Shown here: one piece after another, positions 36,406 through 48,802 of the stretch
Numbering within the stretch: the stretch's first letter is position 1
Layout of the letters: every line of letters begins with the position of its first letter
NCBI GenBank assembly: GCA_051294375.1
Contig: CM119264.1
Span: 14,658,682 to 14,722,681 of the forward strand
Direction: 5' to 3'
DNA from: Paraspadella gotoi
Lineage: Eukaryota; Chaetognatha
Length of the DNA: 64,000 nt
Position numbers and translations under genes: made by a program
Notes under the pieces: model-generated
The model's input: only the letters and a program-made list of their open reading frames with translations
The model's database searches: none
Told to the model about the DNA's origin: nothing

Positions 36406-38779
36406 GTTACAGGGGTGGGACCATATATGGAGACAAAATTTAAAAATTCATTACTCTATGGATCTTAATGATTTTTTTAAATCTGAATAAATATTTGTAT
36501 AATACTCTCTCTTAGCTTTTAAACGATATATTAATCTTTTTGAAATTTTTTAATATAATGCTTTTTTGATGAAGCAAAGGTTTTCTCCGCGCGGTTTGAT
36601 AGAAAAATGTTTGAATACTTATTGTTTAATCCAGTTCTAAGATAAAACATAAAAATATTTTTGGAAGTACTTATTTATAGTATAATAATGCTTCTGGCAA
36701 AGTGTACATTGAATTTTGGTTTAAAAAGTAAGCAGGTATGATTCGGGTAAGTTACTGTTATAGTTTAATTTTTATTAAAACTTACTTTTATCAAAAAAAT
36801 TTATTATGATATTGTCACATAATTAAATTAATCAGGTAAAATTGCTGAATGCGTAATAAAAAGGTCAAAATGGTAAGAAATACTTAAAGTATTAAACGAT
36901 TTAAGCATATTCGTTAAAATATTTGTCTTACCTGAAAATAAATTACATAAGTTTAATTTGGACAGTGATGAAAAGCTTAAAATGTTCAAAACGATCACCG
37001 AAAAATATTAACAAGTATGGCTTTTATTGTATGCAACACACGCGCAAAAAAACGACTGTTTTAAAAACATCCACGACGCCTTGTTACTTAAAAATTTATT
37101 TTGTTTCATTGTATATAAAAAGAAAAGGCCAGAAAAAACTTTTCCACCCATTTTATTATTGTATCTATAATCGTTCAGACAGGGAAGGACGTTAAGTTTT
37201 GTCTCGATATAGGCGTCCACCCCTGTAAATACTAAAACTGTACTGGAATGAAAAGTAGCGTACACATTCAACTGGACTTTATAATATTTTTAAACAAACT
37301 GGTACCGTCATTGACACATTCTTCGGTGACTAGTTTCCGACGCAAAAACCCTTTCATTATCTGGATGGCCGTGGCCGAAATGTTTGCGTTTCGTCCAACA
37401 CCGCGCTTGTGGCGTCTCTTCCCGCATTTTCCAGAAAGACCTAAAAAGAACGAAAGATTTTAGAAATATATTTTAATTGGTTTTCACTGTTTAAAATCAA
37501 AAGCGAATTTATGTCGATAAGGAACATTAATCGTAATCATTAATCGTTCGAAGTCATTCGTTGCGTTATTTTATTCACCAACTTGTGAGAATTGCGAGGA
37601 TCCCGTGAGTTTAAATCAAGAAGATCATACCTCATCGCCGGCCAGGGTGAAGTCTGAGAAATTGTGTCACGTCAAACACGAAATCAATGACCCGATCCAG
37701 CAGGAGTTGTCGTTGTCGTGAGTTCTTACATCCGCCAACGAGAAACGCGGATGGCGGTCCTCGGAGGAGAAAATGAATCATAGCCTTGGAAAATATAAAA
37801 TTGTTTATTTGTTTATATAGATCATAATAATCATATATACCCTGTATAAAGGAATAGATGACAAGGCTAGGTATATGGCGGAATTTTGTTGAATGTTTGA
37901 ATGCACGAAATCGGTTTTCGGAGAAGAGGCTTGGAGATTTAAGTAATTACCAATCCTAAAATTAGAATATATCTATATAAGATGTAGAATTGTATATGGT
38001 ATAATATTTATGGGATTATTTATAGAAATAAATATTTTATAAAAGATGCAGAGGTGCCTCAAAAAGCCTATAAATTAATAATCGAAATGAAAATTTGTCT
38101 TATTATTTAAGATTCTTTAATTTATTTTCAGTTCCGCAGGTTAATTTAGCAAATTTTTAAACTTTAAACCTGTAACACTACTTTCGCCTCTTTTATTGCC
38201 GAGAGACATTAGCTTTAAAACCAGTTTCTATTATTCCTAAGATAATGATATGGTCATGCAACTTTATTCCCCAACGATTTGCGATGCTATATGTTGTAGA
38301 ATCAGTAGATTAAACATTCAGAAAAATCACTTTTAAAAATGAATATGTTAACATTATTAATTCTTGCTGTCAAGGTTGTCGCTTCTTTTTTTAAAAAGTT
38401 TTTCTTATTGATTGCTGTGTTTGATAAATATAAAAAAGTTTATTCGTGCCGAATGAGAATCTTCGTAAGATTTTTAGGGTTGACCTTTTCTATTAACCTT
38501 TTTTCTTTATAAAAAATTGTAAATTTCAAGGATATTCTAAAGAAATTGGCAATTGTGGACTATAAGCGCAGTTCGTAACTTTTTGATTTATTTTAATCCA
38601 GTCAGATAGAAAAACCAGTTACAACTGGTCGCATTTTAAGATCATCAATCATTTCATTCACTTTTTAAAATATCAAATTGTAAATAAGAGCTTAGTACAT
38701 GACGTTTTTATGTTGTAAAATAAGATGACAAATTTACTTCTTTATATTTAGGGATGATTTCTATCTAAATATTCACTTT

Positions 38780-38789
38780 NNNNNNNNNN
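38780..38789. other. Assembly gap (10 N)
   Basis: Ten N bases in the 5.7 kb spectrin intron; no duplicated flank is obvious. Confidence 0.95.
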
Positions 38790-38864
38790 CCTTAAGTATT
38801 AGATCGGGAAGTATTATATTGTACTCCGCTTTAGCATCAAAATACATGGAGCTAAATTTTATAA

Positions 38865-39215
38865 AATTGGTACAATCAATATAAAAATTATCCATTTATG
38901 ATTTAAACTTATATATCTAATACTGAAGTGAGTGGTATTTTCATACAGTTGAAACATACTTTGAAACATTATACCACTTAAATTAGGGAAGCCAGGTACT
39001 CTGGGAGTGAATAAATGAGACTAAGTGAGTCTTGATTGAAAGCTTGCAGGATCCTGCTATGTCATGTCTTGTAAGAGTGATGGAGGCCTTAAACCACCAA
39101 AGCCTGTCCAAAGTCACAGAAAAAATAATAATAATATACTATAATAATAATATAATAATATATTATATATATAATAATATAATAAATATAATATAATAAT
39201 CATACCAATTTCATA
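38865..39215. repeat. Dispersed repeat family R, a partial plus copy followed by a reversed copy
   Basis: 38865-38912 has AAATTGGTACAATCAATATA in plus orientation. From 38996 to 39215 the family reads in reverse: CACTCCCAGAG, TTTCAATCAAG and GGCCTCCATCACTCTTACAA appear as complements, ending at CCAATTTCATAG. An AT-rich stretch separates the parts. Confidence 0.5.
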
Positions 39216-39653
39216 GAAATAATTTTGTTTTTAAATGGTTTTTATGATTTACTTATTAAATGGACGGGAGCCACATTCTTTACAACAGGTTCCTTTGACG
39301 TTTCTAAACCGATAAAACGAATCGAATAAAATGACGTCAGTGGGATGATAAAAAAGGAAAGAGCATCTTTATATATGATAAAAAACGCGTATTTTGTATG
39401 TGTTAAGTCTAATTTCCTTAAATAACAATGAAAAGAAAGAAAAATAATTTTTTTTATTTTTCAAATAACATTACGGACGATAGCGGTATAGAGAGGTCCA
39501 GCTCTTTTGGGATGAAGTTTAAAAATCGTTTGGATGAGTTAATAAAATAATTATGATATTATAAAAAATTGGTACACATGTAAAAAATTGTAAAGATTAT
39601 ACATTATACAATATACAATCTGTTAAACAAAATTTATTTTTGGCAACCATAAG

Positions 39654-39809
39654 TCATGGCATGACCTTCTCAAAGTGTTTAGAAAAGGCGGCATATGTTT
39701 TTGTGACCGCACCCGTTAGGAATACTACCATTCCTGCCACTATTACTGCTATCAGAAAGACGACAGTTCTGGTCGGGATGCGTGGGATATTCTGGATCTC
39801 TATCCTATA
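39654..39809 (-). CDS. Possible terminal exon encoding one membrane helix
   Basis: On the minus strand a frame of about 50 codons follows an AG acceptor (gaaaatatag) and ends at a stop at 39654. It reads ...IPRIPTRTVVFLIAVIVAGM, a clear hydrophobic helix continuing VVFLTGAVTKTYAAF, then a short basic tail ending HFEKVMP. The helix plus tail pattern resembles the C-terminus of a small membrane protein. I do not recognise the family and see no upstream exons. It lies antisense in the 5.7 kb spectrin intron. Confidence 0.35.
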   Translation of the reverse strand, partial: YRIEIQNIPRIPTRTVVFLIAVIVAGMVVFLTGAVTKTYAAFSKHFEKVMP

Positions 39810-40164
39810 TTTTCATTAATCAGGGGAATTGCAGTCAGAGAAACTGCACGGTCAAAAGTAAAGAGACACCTTTCTTCACCTTGTTTTTGCCAAAATTTTG
39901 CAAAATTTCATAAAGGAACGGCGCCAAAAAAGATAACATGTTATGCAAAAAGTATCAATTAATTGAGTTGCTGTTAGATTTTGTTATTTTTGATATCGAT
40001 CAAAAGAGAAATTAGTTTAGTTTCCAAGTATAGTCTCGCTTTTCTTTTATCATAAACCGTTTTTGTGCTGTAGGCATTTAAAGTTAGCCCCATTAGAGCT
40101 GAACCTGCTTGTATATATTCCGTTGCTTTAATTTAAACTAGTATCAAAATTCGTTCTACTTCAG

Positions 40165-42569
40165 AATATGAGTCTCTCCGACGAACGGTTTCCTCGACTC
40201 GTCGCGACTTGGAGACAATAGCCTCTCACTTCTGGAGCGTCCAATCGGGAGTCGACGCATTTACTGCGTGGCTTCAATCGGCCGAGATGTCCGCAAAGGA
40301 AGAGTCGGGCTTCGTAGAGGACCTCGGAGACAAGAGGAGGCTGCTTGACAAGTACCAGGTACTTCCCTGTGCAATGTGCATGTCGACTTTTGTTTACTGA
40401 AAATACAAGGTGACACACGACACCCCGCCGCTTGCAAGAAAAATCGTCATTTGCAAACTTGTGAATATTTTTTTTATCTGAAAGATTTTTTATAATCAAA
40501 TCTGTTTTTTTAATTTTTTAAAATTTTTTAAAAAAAAATTAAATAAAAAGGTATCAATATTAATATCTTTTAAAAAATACCTTTTAAAAATATGAAGAGA
40601 ATGGTACAATTAAAAATATTATAATATAAAAATTAGCTTATCCAGCTTTAAAAAGGTTATCAAAATTAAAAGAATTATTAAAATTAAAAATTCCTAAAAA
40701 AGCATTTTTAATATTATTAAATTATTGTTAGCCATTTTAATTTAGTTTTTTTAAAGTTTTTTTATGATACTTATATAAATAATAATTGGTTAGATCATTA
40801 CAATGAAAATAGGTCAGATATTTAAAGGAATACATTTTAAAATTTTATTATTTTAATTTTGATTACCTTGATTAAAGCTGGTTAAGTTTATTATCATTTT
40901 ATAATATTTTTAAATATTTAAATATTTAAATATTTTTTAAAAAAATGAAAGACGATTTTTAAAGCAACTTTTTCCCGCTCATTCCCAAGTCAAATCATAA
41001 CCAATCAATATAAAATTTGGATATATAAATGATTTTGGTTTTTACTATAAAAAAAATGTTTCAGATTAGAAAAATCTTTCACTATTTTTTTCTAGCGGCG
41101 GGTTGTCGTGTATCACCTTGTATATTCTCTAAGTTGCTCAAGTGGTTCCTACTATTTTCCTCGTGAAAAGAATTTCCATCTTAAATTCTTAGAAGCTCCT
41201 TGACGAGGTGATGCAGCAGCAACCCGTGTTGAGGGATCTACTTGAAAAGTCCTCAAAAATGGCCCCAAGAGGATCAGACTCGAAAATCCAAGACGGGCTT
41301 AAAGGTTGGTGTATTGATTCCTTGAGTGTTTAGAAAAATCATTTCATCAGATTTTAAAAAATGACTAGTTTGACTTCGTTTTAGAAATCTCATCCGCTTT
41401 TGACAAGCTGATTGTAAACTTGAAAACGTACAAATCAATGCAACGCGAGGCAGTCGATGCCCACCAACTGTTCCAGGTTTGAAAATAGGTGGTAAGCCGA
41501 TGTTATTAGTCAGAAGGGTCTTCTTTTTAAAAAAAAATTATCATGATCTATAAAATACACAAGTAACTTTTATTAATTTCGTTTAGCTGACTTTGGTCAT
41601 ATAAATTATCATAGGATACTATCAATTCGGCTACCAAGTGGGTGTCATCCATGTTTTCAGAAGTAGAAAAGTTTAAGGATGTGAAAGGTGATCGATATGA
41701 AGTCTTTCAAAAAATCGACACGATCGAGGTAAATGTGTGTTTTTTGGGTTTTTTTTTTTTATTATTTATTTATTATTAATTTTATCACTTTAGTTCATTT
41801 TAACAAAACCACTAGGTGGAATGAGATATAAACAAAAATAGGACTATCGTGATCAAAGGTTTTGATCTTTCGTCTTTCTAGTTTTTTCTCCTTTTTTTTG
41901 GTTCTTTTTGCCAGCTTTTTGCGAACCGATTTTGACGATTGTTTTTTATAACGATAATATTTTTATTCACTAGTCGTTTAAATTCGCACGGCATTCGAAA
42001 ATAAAACACTACTAACAAACCAGAATATGCTGTTAAACCGTATTTTTGTCTGCTTTCTGGATTCGAGCTTCGATCTGTCGCGTCTTTCAGGATCTGAAGA
42101 GGCGCGTCAAGTCGGAGGGCGAACCCAAGGTTTCCGCCGTCAAGGAATCTTTCCTCCGTGTCAAAAAGTCCACTTCGTCCTCTGGATGCAAGAAGCTCGA
42201 AAAGGACGTCGCCGTGATCACCAAGTGAGTTTCTTTCATGTCGCCAAAAGAGAACGAATTTTTTTGAGAGGTTCCTTTTAACTTTGGTTTTTTTTCAAAA
42301 ATCAGGGCGATGGAGGATCTCTACGGACAAGTGGACTCCAGCCTGAAAACGACTTCCAACGCGTCGCAGAAATGGGCCGCTTACGACGACGCATATCTCA
42401 GGTTGTTTAGCATAAAGTTTTACTGTACTTTACCACTTATTGTAGCGCCTATTTTGCTTATAAAAACTTCAGAGCAACGACCTGGTTGGCGGAGATGGAA
42501 TCTTCCGTCGAGAAACTTCGAACTTTGTCTTCGTCGTCGTCTACGGAGTCAACGATGAAAAAGTTGAAA
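40165..42569 (+). CDS. Giant spectrin-repeat protein (nesprin-like), exons 56-62
   Basis: Exons 40165-40358, 41193-41304, 41385-41476, 41615-41728, 42091-42224, 42306-42401 and 42473-42569. Exon 56 reads FWSVQSGVDAFTAWLQSAEM, a strong repeat match. Exons 61 and 62 give ASQKWAAYDDAYLRATTWLA across their junction. Exons 57-62 are repeated, reversed and error-laden, at 56440-57838. Exon 62 ends in phase 0 (AAG TTG AAA|gtaatt) and the next recognisable plus-strand exon, at 63050, starts in phase 0, so the gene appears to span the whole ABC transporter region. Because that region is badly assembled, this last link is less certain than the others. Confidence 0.78.
40359..41192 (+). other. Spectrin intron 56, AT-rich
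   Basis: Very AT-rich with many TTTTAAAA runs. No gene, repeat class or structured element is recognised. Confidence 0.5.
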
Positions 42570-42855
42570 GTAATTTTTTTTGGGGGGGGGTTGTGGGAGG
42601 GGGGTGAGGAAAAATGACTTTTTCGCTGTTTTTCTTTTCCCATTTTTTTTCTAATTTTAACGACGACCCAATCCGATAGATAATCCGATAACAAAAATTA
42701 AAGCCAACTACAAAAATATACTTTCAAAAGTACAAATTAGAGGGAAATATTAAATTGCCGCATTACCAACCAACTCACGCTGTTTTCCAAATGCTTCGTT
42801 ATTATTTGAATTTTTCGTTATATATAACTCTCGTTTATTTAAAAGATATCATCAC

Positions 42856-43172
42856 NNNNNNNNNNNNNNNNNNNNNNNNNNNNNNNNNNNNNNNNNNNNN
42901 NNNNNNNNNNNNNNNNNNNNNNNNNNNNNNNNNNNNNNNNNNNNNNNNNNNNNNNNNNNNNNNNNNNNNNNNNNNNNNNNNNNNNNNNNNNNNNNNNNNN
43001 NNNNNNNNNNNNNNNNNNNNNNNNNNNNNNNNNNNNNNNNNNNNNNNNNNNNNNNNNNNNNNNNNNNNNNNNNNNNNNNNNNNNNNNNNNNNNNNNNNNN
43101 NNNNNNNNNNNNNNNNNNNNNNNNNNNNNNNNNNNNNNNNNNNNNNNNNNNNNNNNNNNNNNNNNNNNNNNN
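42856..43172. other. Assembly gap (317 N)
   Basis: By comparison with the inverted arm, the missing part should hold the ABC transporter C-terminus (about 55.93-56.15 kb on that arm). Confidence 0.95.
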
Positions 43173-43422
43173 TGTGTTGCGCCGCAGTGACTTAATTTTC
43201 ACGTGTATTTCCCTTTTATCACATACGACGTGACATGACTAAAAAACTTTATTATGAAATGCACCGCATCAAAATTAAGTCTTTTATTCCTTATCCTATA
43301 GTTTATAGTTTTAGGATTCGTGAAGGCGGCGCTAGCAGTCACTTAGATTTGAGGCATTTTCCTCTCTTAACAAATGTGACCCAAAAGTGACTTATACTAC
43401 AATTACTAAAGGTTTTCAAAGG

Positions 43423-44340
43423 NNNNNNNNNNNNNNNNNNNNNNNNNNNNNNNNNNNNNNNNNNNNNNNNNNNNNNNNNNNNNNNNNNNNNNNNNNNNNN
43501 NNNNNNNNNNNNNNNNNNNNNNNNNNNNNNNNNNNNNNNNNNNNNNNNNNNNNNNNNNNNNNNNNNNNNNNNNNNNNNNNNNNNNNNNNNNNNNNNNNNN
43601 NNNNNNNNNNNNNNNNNNNNNNNNNNNNNNNNNNNNNNNNNNNNNNNNNNNNNNNNNNNNNNNNNNNNNNNNNNNNNNNNNNNNNNNNNNNNNNNNNNNN
43701 NNNNNNNNNNNNNNNNNNNNNNNNNNNNNNNNNNNNNNNNNNNNNNNNNNNNNNNNNNNNNNNNNNNNNNNNNNNNNNNNNNNNNNNNNNNNNNNNNNNN
43801 NNNNNNNNNNNNNNNNNNNNNNNNNNNNNNNNNNNNNNNNNNNNNNNNNNNNNNNNNNNNNNNNNNNNNNNNNNNNNNNNNNNNNNNNNNNNNNNNNNNN
43901 NNNNNNNNNNNNNNNNNNNNNNNNNNNNNNNNNNNNNNNNNNNNNNNNNNNNNNNNNNNNNNNNNNNNNNNNNNNNNNNNNNNNNNNNNNNNNNNNNNNN
44001 NNNNNNNNNNNNNNNNNNNNNNNNNNNNNNNNNNNNNNNNNNNNNNNNNNNNNNNNNNNNNNNNNNNNNNNNNNNNNNNNNNNNNNNNNNNNNNNNNNNN
44101 NNNNNNNNNNNNNNNNNNNNNNNNNNNNNNNNNNNNNNNNNNNNNNNNNNNNNNNNNNNNNNNNNNNNNNNNNNNNNNNNNNNNNNNNNNNNNNNNNNNN
44201 NNNNNNNNNNNNNNNNNNNNNNNNNNNNNNNNNNNNNNNNNNNNNNNNNNNNNNNNNNNNNNNNNNNNNNNNNNNNNNNNNNNNNNNNNNNNNNNNNNNN
44301 NNNNNNNNNNNNNNNNNNNNNNNNNNNNNNNNNNNNNNNN
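43423..44340. other. Assembly gap (918 N)
   Basis: By comparison with 54.9-55.7 kb, this gap should hold the NBD2 signature, Walker B and H-loop exons of the forward copy. Part of the DPILF exon lies apart at 44.9 kb. Confidence 0.95.
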
Positions 44341-44757
44341 CCTTATGGGACTTTTCTGGCTTTAGTTTTATAAGGAACTGCATTGGCAATCAAATATTGT
44401 TTTTCACCTGTGATACGAGGCCGATGTTAGAACGAAGCCACTTCACGTCCAACTTTTTCACGTCCGTTCCATCAAGAAGAATCCTTCCCTTGATAGGATC
44501 GTAGAATCTAAAGTTAAATTTTATTATATAAATCTATAAAATGTATATATTTATTGTTCATGTTGATTGATAATGATGAGGTTCATTTTGTAAAGCTCCC
44601 CTACCCCACCACCACCCCCCAGAAGAGTATTGCTTCGTACTGACAGCGAGGAGAGTCGTTATCCATACACAGTTGTGAAAGTTTCCGAAGCTGCATTATC
44701 GGAACTTTATTCTTTCCTTAGAGATTCGAATTGAGGGATTATGGAAGAAGAGAAGAG

Positions 44758-44759
44758 AT

Positions 44760-44812
<53 letters not shown>
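44758..44812 (+). repeat. (GA)n microsatellite
   Basis: GA tract in an ABC intron of the forward arm. The inverted arm has a shortened CT equivalent near 55035-55065. Confidence 0.9.
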
Positions 44813-44813
<1 letters not shown>

Positions 44814-45403
44814 CGCACGCACTTGGACATCTTATACGATATATGTCCCATAACTTTAGATATCTTTCACTCTCGCCGAATGTAATATTGCTTCTAAAAA
44901 TAGACCAGTGAACAGATCGGTCCCCTAATCTAAAAAAAAAAGTGTTGTAGTAACGTTGTAGCTTATGTGTTTCTGGAGGAGCTTTACGTTATTTCATAGG
45001 GTAAAAGCGTAGTTTTAAGCTAATACAATTCTGATAAACAAATACAATAATAAACACACAAATAAACAACAAGAATATAGAACGAACGCACTTACCAACA
45101 CGATACCCCACATATATTTACACACAAGTACCGTTCAGTCGAATCTATTCAACTATGGAATTCACAGGACTCGTTAGAATTAAAAGTTAAAATTTTATTA
45201 TAAGAATCTATAGAAATGGTTATATATTTAATTGTTCATGTCAAAAATAGATGATCTAGATTATTACAACAATAATATAAAAAAAGAATCAAACTTACTA
45301 TACTTGATATGTGTCATTACCAACATAAAGAAACGACAAACAAAACACACACGCATAAACCTAGTACTAAACACACCAGAGCCGTCCTGGCCCGGCGTCA
45401 CTG

Positions 45404-45428
45404 NNNNNNNNNNNNNNNNNNNNNNNNN
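45404..45428. other. Assembly gap (25 N) at NBD2 Walker A
   Basis: The flanks CCGGCGTCACT and TCGACGTGGAAG match around 54565-54580 on the other arm, where only a few bases separate them, so the gap may be smaller than shown. Confidence 0.9.
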
Positions 45429-45576
45429 TCGACGTGGAAGTCATCAATGACCCGCGCCAAACGACGACTCGGGTAGCGAAAGGCCACGTGCTCGAATGTG
45501 ACGGCGCCATCCACCGAATCTGCGTGGCGTTGTTTTTTTCTTTTGTGTTTGTTTCTCACTAATTTCATTATAATCT

Positions 45577-45583
45577 TTCTTTT

Positions 45584-45631
<48 letters not shown>

Positions 45632-45657
45632 TTTTTCTTTCTTTCTTTCTTTCTTTT
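45577..45657 (+). repeat. (CTTT)n microsatellite
   Basis: About 80 bases; its reverse complement on the inverted arm is 54353-54425. Confidence 0.9.
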
Positions 45658-45879
45658 CATAATACCTGGCCGGAAGTTTCCACTCGCAAGGTCAGGCGTC
45701 GGGTCGCTGTCAATGAATCCTGATCCCAGCATCGACGCTCTGCGGGACTCTTTTGATCCTCAAGAGAGTATGGCGCGAAGCTTGTAAGCTCAGTATCGAA
45801 ATCATGTGAACAGGGTGCTCCGGCGGCGTGACACATTAGCTGGATAGTCATAAATATATACGTATTGTACACGGTTACT

Positions 45880-45990
45880 ATTGGCTTTATGAAATTGTGG
45901 TACAACGCAATATAAAGAACTTATCCATCTCGTTTTTAATCAAAGGAAGTTGTTAAGAGGAATCGTGGTTTCCTCTACTCAATTGTATTG
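45880..45990 (+). repeat. Dispersed repeat family R, fragment
   Basis: TTTATGAAATTGTGGTACAAC followed by AATATAAAGAACTTATCC matches the family start with extra bases. This corresponds to the copy at 54.1 kb on the opposite arm. Confidence 0.45.
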
Positions 45991-48597
45991 AGGCTGGGAA
46001 CTTATGTTTCATAATTATATATTATTATTGTATGTGTTATGTTTACTTTATTTATATATTTGCTTAAAATGCACGAGGGTAAAGAGTCACCTGGAAGAGT
46101 CACTGGCTTTTTGACCTTAAGTAAGCCTATGCATTTGTCATCGCATGAGTCAATTTTGCAGACAAATTTAAAAAGAATGAGTCTTATTCGGATACCATGA
46201 GTGTTGTGGTATTAGATGTCGTTGAGTTCTGACTTAAGGTGCTTTCTGTGCGCAGAGGCTTGGAAGGAGAGTAGAATGTGCCCCAGAGGAGGATGGCTAC
46301 GGACGGCTTACCATTCCCGAGTGAGTCCGTAGTTCCAGGGCAGAAGGCACAAGACTGTTTGATAAAGATCTTTTAGTCTGATTGCTTATATGGGCTCGGC
46401 TGTGATTCGACTGTCTCCCAGGCATATCGCGAACAGAGCAGCGAAGACCGATTCGCTCCAGGCCGCAAAACTGTTTACCATTCGCGTGTCAGAAAGATGG
46501 TTGTTGAAGGGTTTCGAATCTCGCGTAGGACTTCCGCCCTTATATTAGAGAGTGAGAGGAGGAGATGTAGTTCATTATGAAAAATTAGTGAAGCGACCTA
46601 ATATTACGACGGTTTCTTGTTGTTTTTTGGGGGGGTTTATAAGACCTTAAGTTTCTAACTAATGAAGTTATAAAATCCTAGACACAACGTTCGGCATCCC
46701 AAGAATACTTCAACTGCCGGGTTTCGGTTTGTTAGCAGCAGGGACTAGACGTAGGAGGTACGTAGGACAGAAATCAACAGAGTAGTGACAACTGTAATTA
46801 TAGGTGGAATTTGCGCAAAATCATTCGGGTAAATTCAACGATATGCATCGTCCATTGGTTGTGAGTTTAAGAGGAGAGACTCATGGTTGCAACGTCGAGA
46901 AAAGGAAAGGCCGAATGCATGCCCAGCCGTATGGCAGGGCGTGATAGTATAGGCGCAGAGACAAACGCTCGTCGACTCGATGAATAAAAGACGAAAAGAT
47001 TCGAAAACCGAGGGGGGGCGCCAACTCGCCCGCTCTCGGAGAGCAGCAGTCACGTGGGCCGCTGGAGTGGTCCGGGTCGTCACGTGGCCACCTTGTTGTC
47101 TGGTGAGATGATCGCGCGATAAGGCCAGCTTTCGGAGGGCGTTGCGTCCAATTTTGTGGGAGCATTTTGTCCAGGAGATAGGATAGACGAGGGTGAAAGC
47201 TGTGTACGACAACGTAAGGGTGGGAGGAGGCTCGTTTGCTGGAAAATTCTTTTATCAATTAATGCTAGTCCAGGAAACGCTGAATGCACTACCCGATGGC
47301 CAATCCTCCTTGACACCAAATCCAGAGGAGAAGGCTTCGTGCAAAATCCGGCTTGTTTTTTTGTTGGAATGCGGAACAGAGGGGCCTTGAAACAAAGAAT
47401 GACATGTGTCGTGCGAGCCAGTTGAGGATGCTGGATTGAGCTAGAGATCGACGTATGATTGTAATGAAGATAAAGCTCTTTTATGAGCAGATATTATCTC
47501 TATCTCTCCAGAGTCTCAACGCTATTATGGGATAAAAGTGAAGAGAGCGTTAAGGAGGCTGTGTGGCGGTCGATCGCATATCACAAACAATGAGGGCGAG
47601 AGTGCACAAGAGTGCATCCGATCTTCTACGGCACACTCTTCGCGAGAGCATTTCCTACATCATCAGAACGTGTTGTTTTGATTTGAATCGTTTCTCTTCA
47701 CTTTCTAGTACCAAGAAGGCTCCGGAAACTGAAAATTATCTCATTTGATTTTTTTCGTGTGTATTCGTATATTTTCCCTGCGCCTCGATTGGACTGTCGA
47801 ACCTTCGTCGGACTTCCTCGTCGATTTCTTCGTCGGTTCTCGGAAAGATCCTTACGGCAGATAATGGTCAAGCGGACTATGGCCCCTGGGCTAATCACCC
47901 AATACGACGGTCGAAGGACTTCGTCAGCCTTTGTTTTTTGCCCATTTCGTGGTTTTAAAAAAAAAAAAATTCCCTGGAGGCCAAAGTCAGAGTCTGGAGG
48001 AGATGTTTTTTTCTGCTCTGTCGTTCGGGTCGTCGGCCCTTCTTACCTTTGAACCTGGGGAGTCGTTAAACAATTTTTTCTCGAAATTTTTTTGTTTTCT
48101 TCTTTCGGCCTCCCTTGGTTTGTATGCTAAATCTAACCAGCGCGTAATACATTCCTGCCGATTGTCATGAGTTGGTGCATGATTACATTTGCTAGATGGT
48201 TCCCTGTTAAGGACGATAATAACATCTAGCGGCGTTCTGATGGTGCTGAAGACGAATGAAGCGATAAATAAGGGTCGTCCCCCTGTCGAAAAAAAAATAA
48301 AAAACATTGAATGTTGAAATTGGTTCCCAAAATCTAAATTAATGCGTTCCCCAATCCCTACACATTGCAAAATTCAAATATAGACTTTTAAAACCTTTCT
48401 ATATAAGTTTTATTAACCTTTTTCCCTCCTTTGGGCTGTAATATTGTACAGAACAATCTGAAAGTTTCGTTGTGAATAAACGTTTTTTATTGAGCGCTCT
48501 GAACATTTATGATTTAAGCCTGAATTACTTTTTTTCAATAAATCTCATATTGTATTATTTTCTCCTCTTCTTAGTTTGGCCTAAGTGAATATTAGGG

Positions 48598-48694
48598 TAA
48601 TTGTTTATTGTTTGCCAATACACCGATTTTTATTAGTATTTTATTATAGATAAAATCCGTTGTATTGGCAACGAATAAACAATTCCTATAAATA
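48598..48694. mobile_element. Sister copy of the palindromic hairpin
   Basis: Corresponds to 58504-58600 but the two arms have diverged (ACACCGATTT against ATCCGTTGTA), as expected from sequencing error or haplotype difference. Confidence 0.5.
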
Positions 48695-48802
48695 CCTAAT
48701 AAAGTTTAAATAAGGGCCTCATTTAGGTCCCAAAAAAATATTAATTTGAAGCATTAAGCTAATTATTTACAATTTTTAAAATTTTAAAAATTTATAACAT
48801 TT

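Larger units (their letters stand above)
43180..47850 (-). pseudogene. ABC transporter C-terminal half (TMD2-NBD2), minus-strand copy with gaps and frameshifts
   Basis: This is the forward-arm counterpart of 51.9-56 kb and has the orientation expected for continuation of the N-terminal half at 57.9-62.7 kb. Recognised pieces are the linker at 47850-47760, TMD2 at about 47260-47040 and 46560-46240, the start of NBD2 at 45540-45429 (FEHVAFRYPSRR), a segment at 44926-44872 (FTG and the ENITFGE-like region) and 44509-44402 ([16 protein letters not shown]). Walker A falls at the 25-N gap at 45404-45428. The signature, H-loop and C-terminus fall in the large gaps at 42856-43172 and 43423-44340. Indels shift frame repeatedly. 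Confidence 0.6.

Noticed and set aside
43387-44389. Long frames made mostly of unknown residues
   Set aside because: They are runs of N translated as X.
46835-47425. Several overlapping frames of 80-125 codons near 47 kb
   Set aside because: They are frame-shifted fragments of the ABC TMD2 region on the minus strand or its complement, not separate genes.
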